From Pseudomonas resinovorans NBRC 106553 (lineage in GTDB: Bacteria > Pseudomonadota > Gammaproteobacteria > Pseudomonadales > Pseudomonadaceae), in contig NC_021499.1 in NCBI RefSeq assembly GCF_000412695.1, positions 1,488,001 through 1,552,000 on the forward strand: 64,000 bases of DNA, in the 5' to 3' direction. The notes beneath the pieces were generated by a model, which was not told the DNA's origin, did not search any database, and worked only from the letters and a program-made list of their open reading frames with translations. The translations under genes were made by a program, and so were the position numbers. Positions within the stretch are counted from its first letter, which is position 1. The number at the start of each line of letters is the position of its first letter. This document shows, one piece after another, positions 58,937 to 64,000 of this stretch.

Positions 58937-60067
58937 TCAGCCCTTGGCGGTGCGCTTCTTCTTCTCGGGGTCGTCGAACGGCAGGTTGTGGGCGATGGCC
59001 TTCACGCTGAGGCTGCCGCGCACCTCCAGGGGCACGCCCTGTTCGGCGATGTCGGGCTCGACGCGGGCAATGGCCATGGAGCGATCGGTGAGGCGCGAGT
59101 ACATGGCGCAGGTGATCACGCCGACCTCGCGGCCCTCATGCCAGAGGGTGTCGCCGTTCTGCGCGGCGACCTGGCCGTCGAGCAGCACCCCGAAGATCCT
59201 GAAGCGCTCCTGGCCCTGGCGGCGGTAGTGCTCGCCGGCGCCACGGAAGTCCTGCTTGCCGGGGGACACGGTGAAGTCCAGGCCCAGTTCCCAGAGGGTG
59301 TCGCCGGCCTTCTGGTCGGCGAAGGGGTACATCTGCGAGTTGTCGTAGGGGTAGAACAGCAGGTAGCTCTCCACCCGCAGCCAGTCGAGAGCCGTGAAGG
59401 CGCAGGGGATGATGCCGAGGTCCGTGCCCTTCTCCAGGATGCCGTCCCAGATGGCCGGGGCGTCGGCGGCCTTGCAGAAGATCTCGTAGCCGCGCTCGCC
59501 GGTGTAGCCGGTGCGGGAGATCATCACCGGGCGCTCGAAGAGCTTGGTCTGCAGGTGGTGGAAGTAGGGCAGGTCGCGGATGCCGGGCACGTGCTCGGCG
59601 AGGAAGTCCACCGCCTTGGGGCCCTGCAGGGACAGGTCGTGCAGGTCGTCGTCGAACAGCACCGCCACCTGGCGGCCCTGGGCCGAGCGGATGAGCATCT
59701 CGTGGCCGATGCCCGCGCCGTGCACCACCATGAAGGCGTTGGGGCCGGTGCGGTAGACGATGCAGTCGTCGGCGAAGGTGCCGTCTTCATCCAGCATGCA
59801 GGCGTACACCGACTTGCCCGGGTAGAGCTTGGCGATGTCGCGGGTAGTGGCGTACTGCAGCAGGCTTTCGGCGTGGGGGCCGACGTAGTGCACCTTCTTC
59901 AGGCCCGACACATCCATCAGGCCGGCGCGGGTGCGGATGGCCTCGTGGTGGTCGGCGAGATCGCTGGCATAGGTCCAGGCGGTGCCCATGCCGTTCCAGT
60001 CTTCCAGGTTCGAGCCGAGTGCCAGGTGGCGTTCGCGGAGCGCACTGATGCGCCATGAGTTGGCCAT
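58937..60067 (-). CDS. GcvT-like folate-dependent aminomethyltransferase
   Basis: A 376-residue single GcvT-fold protein (LMDVSGLKKVHYVGPHAE, RTGYTGERGYEIFC, GLDFTVSPGKQDFRG). It is not part of a glycine-cleavage operon. Between the dimethylamine monooxygenase genes and purU-folD, its likely job is loading the released one-carbon unit onto THF. ATG 60067 has AGAGGA at 8 bases. DMSP demethylase (DmdA) is a relative, so substrate should not be assumed from fold. Confidence 0.85.
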   Translation of the reverse strand: MANSWRISALRERHLALGSNLEDWNGMGTAWTYASDLADHHEAIRTRAGLMDVSGLKKVHYVGPHAESLLQYATTRDIAKLYPGKSVYACMLDEDGTFADDCIVYRTGPNAFMVVHGAGIGHEMLIRSAQGRQVAVLFDDDLHDLSLQGPKAVDFLAEHVPGIRDLPYFHHLQTKLFERPVMISRTGYTGERGYEIFCKAADAPAIWDGILEKGTDLGIIPCAFTALDWLRVESYLLFYPYDNSQMYPFADQKAGDTLWELGLDFTVSPGKQDFRGAGEHYRRQGQERFRIFGVLLDGQVAAQNGDTLWHEGREVGVITCAMYSRLTDRSMAIARVEPDIAEQGVPLEVRGSLSVKAIAHNLPFDDPEKKKRTAKG

Positions 60068-60099
60068 GGGAATGTCCTCTTGTTGTCGGTGGGGTGATG

Positions 60100-61119
60100 T
60101 CAGGCTTCGGGGTCGAAGCGGCGCAGCCAGTCGACCAGCGTCTGGCGGTAGCGGGTGATGCCCTTGTAGTCGGCGATGGGCGCGGGCAGGTCGCGCATCA
60201 CGCGGTGCATGCGCCGCGCCCAGGCCGGGTTGCTGACCAGCTCGTCGAGGCTGATCAGGTAGGTGCGGATGCCGAACAGCAGGGCGTTGGAGCGCGGCAG
60301 GCGGACCATCAGCTGCAACTCGACGCGCAGGTGCACCAGGCGGCCGACGTTGTCCGGGGTGACCTTGCCGCGGTCGTTGCCCCACTCGTGGTAGGTCTCG
60401 GGGGAGGTGTCCAGGCGCGGGTTGATGGTCAGGGTCCAGTTCAGCCGACGCACCGGCGCGCCCACCTGGATGTTCAGCAGGTACTTCAGGGCGCGGTCGA
60501 ACACCCCGATCTGGTGGGCCATGGGCACCGGAGAGTGCCACTGCTTGAAGCTCATGCCGGCGTCGAAGCGCAGGGACCAGTCGGCCGGGCAGGTGACCAT
60601 GCCGGCGTCCATGAACAGGTCGCCGTCACGCTGGTCGAGCACCGCGAAGTCGCCCTGCATCTGCCGGGTGATGTACTCCAGCGGCTCGCAGGGCAGGGTC
60701 GCCGGGTCGCCGAAGGTGAAGCGCTGGTCGATGCCCAGGGCGAGGTTGTGCCAGTGCCAGGCGTCGCCCTCGCGGTCCAGGCGGAAGTGCTGTGGATAAT
60801 CCCGCGACAGGTTCTCCATCAGCAGCGCCAGGGTGTCCCAGGCGGCCGGGGCCATGTGCGGCATCACCAGGCAGCGCTCGGGGTCGCGCTCCAGCACGCG
60901 GGCGCGCTCGGCCATCTCGGACACGTAGTGCTCGTCCACGTCGAACAGGTGCTCGAACACCGAGCCGGGGTCGCGGGACACCGCCGGTTCCAGGTTCACC
61001 GAGTACATGTACTGGTCTTCCGGGAAGGGGAAGGGGAAGCGAGCGATGGCCTCCGGGCTGTTGCGGAAGCTGAAGTCGTCCCGGTAGGTCTCCAGCGGCT
61101 TGAAGGTCAGGGTGGTCAT
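60100..61119 (-). CDS. Dimethylamine monooxygenase haem subunit (DUF3445)
   Basis: A 339-residue DUF3445 protein, the family of haem-dependent oxidative N-demethylases. Conserved-looking stretches are FPFPFPEDQYMYSVNLEP, DWSLRFDAGMSF, WTLTINPRLDTSPETYHEWG and RVELQLMVRLPRS. It is probably the catalytic subunit that N-demethylates dimethylamine to methylamine. Reductase and DmmA genes precede it by 15 bp and the GcvT-like gene follows. Subunit letter left open because naming differs between reports. Confidence 0.85.
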   Translation of the reverse strand: MTTLTFKPLETYRDDFSFRNSPEAIARFPFPFPEDQYMYSVNLEPAVSRDPGSVFEHLFDVDEHYVSEMAERARVLERDPERCLVMPHMAPAAWDTLALLMENLSRDYPQHFRLDREGDAWHWHNLALGIDQRFTFGDPATLPCEPLEYITRQMQGDFAVLDQRDGDLFMDAGMVTCPADWSLRFDAGMSFKQWHSPVPMAHQIGVFDRALKYLLNIQVGAPVRRLNWTLTINPRLDTSPETYHEWGNDRGKVTPDNVGRLVHLRVELQLMVRLPRSNALLFGIRTYLISLDELVSNPAWARRMHRVMRDLPAPIADYKGITRYRQTLVDWLRRFDPEA

Positions 61120-61134
61120 GGGGTGCTCTCCGGG

Positions 61135-62064
61135 TCAGATGTCCAGCAGGATCGGGCTGCCGCAGCCGCGCGAGACGCAGGGCATCAGGCTGTTGCTGCG
61201 CTCGGCGGCGGCGAGGAAGTGGTCGCGGTGCTCCACGTCACCCTTCAGGTAGGGCGTCTGGCACTGGCCACAGACCCCGCCCCGGCACAGGTTGGGGATT
61301 TCCACCCCGTTGGCCTCCAGGGCCTCCAGCAGGCTTTGGTCGGCGCCCACTTCCAGCTGCCGGCCGCTGCGCGCCAGCTCGACGCGGAAGGGCTGGCCGG
61401 GCTCCGGTGCGGCGAAGGCCTCCCAGTGCACGCGGCGGTCGCTCCAGCCCTGGGCGGCGGCCTGCTCCTTGAGGTCCAGCAGCAGGGACTGCGGGCCGCA
61501 GGCGTAGACGTGGCTGCCCAGGGGGCGCCCGCGCAGCAGGGCGGCCGGGTCGAGGCGGCGCTGGCCGGCGGGGTATTCGGCAAGGCGCGGGCCCAGCAGC
61601 TGGCGCAGCTCGGCCAGGTAGGCGTCGCTGACCCCGGCGCGGTAGGCGTAGTGCAGTTCGAAGTCGGCGCCCTGGCGCAGTAGCTCCCGACTATGGGCGA
61701 GGAAGGGGGTGATGCCGATGCCGGCGGCCACCAGCAGGTGCTTGCGCGCCTCGCTGTGCAGCGGGAACAGGTTGGCCGGCGCCGACAGGCGCAGCACGTC
61801 GCCGGCCCTGAGCTGCTGGTGCAGGTAGCGCGAGCCGCCACGGGAGGCCTCCTGCTGGCGCACGGCGATGCGGTACTGGCGGGTGTCGGCGGGGTCCCCT
61901 AGCAGCGAGTAGGCGTTGCGCCGTCCATTGGGCAGGTGCAGCTGCACGTGACTGCCGGCGGAGAAGCCGGGCAGGGCGCCGCCGAGGGCTTCCAGGCGGT
62001 ACTCGCGTATCACCGGGGTGAGTTCGCGGATGGCGGCGACGCGGACATCGAGCAGGGCGCTCAT
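61135..62064 (-). CDS. Flavin/[2Fe-2S] reductase of dimethylamine monooxygenase
   Basis: A 309-residue phthalate-dioxygenase-reductase (VanB) type protein. A flavin domain with RRNAYS (48-53), an NAD domain with AAGIGITPF and a C-terminal plant-type [2Fe-2S] domain with Cys260, Cys265, Cys268 and Cys296 pass electrons from NAD(P)H to the haem subunit. Its ATG overlaps the dmmA stop (ATGA). Context, not sequence alone, assigns it to Dmm. Confidence 0.88.
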   Translation of the reverse strand: MSALLDVRVAAIRELTPVIREYRLEALGGALPGFSAGSHVQLHLPNGRRNAYSLLGDPADTRQYRIAVRQQEASRGGSRYLHQQLRAGDVLRLSAPANLFPLHSEARKHLLVAAGIGITPFLAHSRELLRQGADFELHYAYRAGVSDAYLAELRQLLGPRLAEYPAGQRRLDPAALLRGRPLGSHVYACGPQSLLLDLKEQAAAQGWSDRRVHWEAFAAPEPGQPFRVELARSGRQLEVGADQSLLEALEANGVEIPNLCRGGVCGQCQTPYLKGDVEHRDHFLAAAERSNSLMPCVSRGCGSPILLDI

Positions 62065-62588
62065 GGCTGGATCTCCTGATAGGGCTGGTCGGCATCGGCG
62101 CAGACCCCGAGGTAGGCCCCCAGGCGCTGGGAGAAGTGGCGGCGCACCTCCAGCACCACGCCGCAGTGGGCGCAGGTCAGGTGCGCAGAGGCGCCCGCCG
62201 GCTGGCAATTGGCGCAGTGCACGCAGAACACCCGGCGGCTGCCGGAGGCGTCGCAGTGCAGGAGGATCTCGTCGGCCTGCAGGCCGGCCTGGCGGGCCAG
62301 GGCGTGCAGTGGCCAGATGAAGGCTTCGTCGCCGTGCAATTCCAGGCGCAGGCCGGCGGGGGCGGCGTCCAGCCTGGCCCGCAGGGCGGCTTGCAGCGCG
62401 GCCTGGTGGGGGAAGTCCGGCAGGGCCAGATGGCTGACCGGCACGGCGCCGAGTTGCGCGGCCAGGGTGCCGCGCAGGGCGGCTTCCGTGCCCTGGGTCA
62501 CCAGCAGGTGTTCGGGAGCCTCCGGGCAGGGCTGGCCACTGGGGTAACGCGGAACGCTGAAGGGATGGTCGGTGGGGGCGCTGCTCAT
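62061..62588 (-). CDS. dmmA: Dimethylamine monooxygenase subunit DmmA
   Basis: A 175-residue protein matching the DmmA family in size and C-terminal Cys-rich layout (HCDASGSRRVFCVHCANCQ, LTCAHCG, HFSQRLGAYLGVC). The cysteines form a rubredoxin-like or zinc-ribbon pattern. First gene of the operon dmmA - reductase - DUF3445 - GcvT - purU - folD - tmm - tdm. A perfect 16-bp palindrome lies 33 bp upstream of its start. Confidence 0.83.
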   Translation of the reverse strand: MSSAPTDHPFSVPRYPSGQPCPEAPEHLLVTQGTEAALRGTLAAQLGAVPVSHLALPDFPHQAALQAALRARLDAAPAGLRLELHGDEAFIWPLHALARQAGLQADEILLHCDASGSRRVFCVHCANCQPAGASAHLTCAHCGVVLEVRRHFSQRLGAYLGVCADADQPYQEIQP

Positions 62589-62597
62589 GCTGTCCTC

Positions 62598-62649
62598 GCG
62601 GATTCGCCTGTTTCCTCGTGGAGAAAATATTTTCTCGAAGGGAATCCGC
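62598..62649. promoter_or_regulatory. Nested palindromes in dmm promoter region
   Basis: Inner perfect palindrome GAGAAAATATTTTCTC at 62621-62636, flanked by GCGGATTC (62598-62605) and its complement GAATCCGC (62642-62649). It is AT-rich in a GC-rich genome and sits in the divergent dmmA/LuxR-PAS gap, so is a probable operator. Confidence 0.65.
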
Positions 62650-62697
62650 GCTCAATCCGCAGGAGGAGATACGCCTAAAGGGGTAGTGGTGGAGGGA

Positions 62698-62713
62698 AGG
62701 CATGGAAGTTGCT
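62698..62713 (+). promoter_or_regulatory. Sigma-54-like element before LuxR-PAS gene
   Basis: AGGCATG-GAAG-TTGCT keeps the -24 GG and -12 GC at exact spacing but has A for the first T. It is 42 bp upstream of the ATG. Confidence 0.45.
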
Positions 62714-62755
62714 GCGACAGGATACCCGCCAACCCCGCGCCGGAGGAGGAGAACG

Positions 62756-63421
62756 ATGCACAACGCCAGCTTGTCACTGACCGCCGTGCCAGTTGCCCCG
62801 GCCTGGGATGAGCTGACCGAGCGCGAGGGCCAGACCCTCTCGCTCATCGGCGCGGGCCTCAGCAACAAGCAGATCGCCCGTGAACTGGGCATCAGCGACG
62901 GCACGGTGAAAATCTACGTGCGCAACCTGCTGCGCAAGTTCCGCCTGCATTCGCGCCTGGAACTGGCCACGCGGGTCCATCGCAGCGGCGCTTCCTGGCG
63001 CACTACCGAGGAACCGCCGTTGCCCCCGGACAGTGCAGCCCCGGTCCCGGCCGCACCGATTCCGCCCGCCCGGGGGCTGCTCGACGACCTGCCGGGGCTG
63101 ATCTATCGCGGCGACAACGACCGCACCTGGTACATGGAGTACGTCAGCGCCGGCTGCCTCTCCCTCACCGGCTACACCGCCGAATACCTGACCCGCGACC
63201 CCGAGCACAGCTTCGGTTCGCTGATCCTCGACGAGTACGCCGACTACATCTGGTACTGCGTGCAGTGCGCGCTGCTGAAACGCGAGCCCTACCAGCTGAG
63301 CTACCGCATCCGCTGCGCCGACGGACGCATCAAGGACGTCTGGGAAACCGGCGTGGGCGTCTACTCCAGCAGCGGCGAGGTGCTGGGCATCGAGGGCGCC
63401 ATCTTCGAACGGCGGCCGTGA
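62756..63421 (+). CDS. LuxR-type regulator with C-terminal PAS domain
   Basis: A 221-residue regulator with the LuxR/FixJ helix-turn-helix at the N-terminus (about residues 18-80, LTEREGQTLSLIGAGLSNKQIARELGIS in two parts) and a PAS domain after a Pro-rich linker (about 112-221). This is the reverse of the usual order. GGAGGAGG precedes the ATG. Divergent from the dmm-tmm-tdm operon, so the probable activator of that operon, with PAS sensing amine, oxygen or redox state. Confidence 0.87.
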   Translation: MHNASLSLTAVPVAPAWDELTEREGQTLSLIGAGLSNKQIARELGISDGTVKIYVRNLLRKFRLHSRLELATRVHRSGASWRTTEEPPLPPDSAAPVPAAPIPPARGLLDDLPGLIYRGDNDRTWYMEYVSAGCLSLTGYTAEYLTRDPEHSFGSLILDEYADYIWYCVQCALLKREPYQLSYRIRCADGRIKDVWETGVGVYSSSGEVLGIEGAIFERRP

Positions 63422-63423
63422 CA

Positions 63424-63541
63424 TTCCCGGATTGCATCCGGGCTATGGCGCTTGTGTAGGGTGGAAATCGCTTTTTATTTCCACCATTCGGCGCTCGCCC
63501 TGGCGGCGATGGTGGATCGGTGAAGCGTGATCCACCTTACG
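63424..63541. repeat. Family C repeat then GTAGGGTGG palindrome
   Basis: ATTCCCGGATTGCATCCGGG at 63423-63442, then GTAGGGTGGAAATCGC...GTGATCCACCTTAC at 63457-63540. Half of the latter also occurs at 47729-47756. Confidence 0.7.
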
Positions 63542-63582
63542 GTGCCGGACAGGTCGATGGCGGAGCTCGCTCCTACAGTTCT

Positions 63583-63937
63583 CTAGATCCTGAAAGCTGG
63601 TGCGGAGTGGGCGTTCGTCCACAGCCCTGGCAGCACTTCCTGGTTGACCCAGCGCCGCAGCACGCGGTTCTCCGGGTGGTAGCAGTAGGTGCAGAGCAGG
63701 GCGTGCAGGCCGGATTCGCTCACCACGGTTTCCTCCTCGAACCAGCCATTGGCGGTGCAGGCTCACCTGCCGGCGCTGGTCGTCGCAGAGCTGGCCGAGC
63801 AGGCGCGGGTTGAGGTCGGCATTGAGCAGGCGGCGCAGGTCGCGGCTGGAAAACCAGGCTTCATGGCCGACGAGGAAGGCGCGCAACTGGCGGCGGTGGC
63901 GGAGGAAGGTGCGCGGGGTGATCTCGGTAAGGTGCAT
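63583..63937 (-). pseudogene. Frameshifted BRO-N family gene
   Basis: The frame from ATG 63937 begins MHLTEITPRTFLRHRRQLRA and continues through GHEAWFSSRDLRRLL to RRQVSLHRQ. The BRO-N continuation (NGWFEEETVVSESGLHALL, then YHPENRVLRRWVNQ) is in a different frame, starting near 63752, and ends at a TAG at 63583-63585. One indel around 63745-63765 separates them. It could be a true mutation or a sequencing error. BRO-N proteins are phage-antirepressor-like; this short type is common outside prophages. Confidence 0.65.
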
Positions 63938-64000
63938 GACGGGACTCCATCCATAGGGTAGGGAGCCGCCACCGCAATCCATCAAAGGGTGGCGGACCGT

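Noticed and set aside
63583..63937. Prophage remnant because of the BRO-N domain
   Set aside because: No other phage genes, integrase or att-like repeats are seen nearby; short BRO-N genes are common in pseudomonad chromosomes.

Overview
The window reads as chromosomal DNA of a high-GC Pseudomonas, probably from the P. aeruginosa / resinovorans side of the genus. The evidence is the uniform GC-rich codon use, a Che2-type chemosensory locus in the P. aeruginosa gene order, an OprD-family porin, and many short palindromic repeats sitting at gene ends. I saw no rRNA or tRNA gene, CRISPR array, replication origin or complete insertion sequence. Nearly all genes read from the minus strand. Identifications are from sequence motifs, domain order and gene order; no database search was run.

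Region 1 (1-10.5 kb): a Che2-like cluster (membrane receptor, cheY, cheA, cheW, then the first codons of an Aer2/McpB-like receptor that runs off the left edge), a GGDEF-EAL protein, two small membrane proteins and a CPA2/Kef-type antiporter. Two copies of a 140-150 bp MITE-like element flank this block. Region 2 (10.5-16 kb): ycaC and a second isochorismatase-family gene, an amidohydrolase with a Tat-like leader, a monooxygenase-like membrane protein, and a divergent LysR regulator. Region 3 (16-22 kb): a SCO1-cytochrome c fusion next to a large multicopper oxidase, an OprD-type porin and a small periplasmic protein.

Region 4 (22-34.9 kb) looks like one catabolic regulon of unknown substrate. 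It holds a PotABCD-type ABC importer, a RibB paralogue, a DUF1330 protein, a Nudix hydrolase, a GntR/FCD regulator, and an operon with a DUF1185 protein, an alpha/beta hydrolase, an aldehyde dehydrogenase, a flavin reductase and a carboxymuconolactone-decarboxylase-like protein. Four copies of a motif close to TGGTATACCATAATA lie before the importer, between ribB and the DUF1330 gene, and before the operon (two), which ties these units together.

Region 5 (34.9-62.6 kb) appears to encode the complete aerobic route from trimethylamine to ammonia and formate. Tmm oxidises trimethylamine to its N-oxide, Tdm splits that to dimethylamine plus formaldehyde, and a dimethylamine monooxygenase (DmmA, a flavin/[2Fe-2S] reductase and a DUF3445 haem protein) gives methylamine. 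GmaS, MgsABC and MgdABCD (the N-methylglutamate pathway) then release the methylamine nitrogen and carbon, and two FolD-PurU pairs take tetrahydrofolate-bound carbon to formate. Two Amt transporters, GlnK, an SMR transporter and a soluble PAS chemoreceptor are interspersed. Sigma-54-type promoters stand before gmaS, amtB-glnK and amt2. A palindrome with the core GGAAACTAA lies at the predicted start site of the first two, and is the likely operator of the XRE-cupin regulator encoded beside gmaS.

Region 6 (62.6-64 kb): a divergent LuxR-PAS regulator, probably controlling the dmm-tmm-tdm genes, and a frameshifted BRO-N gene at the right edge.
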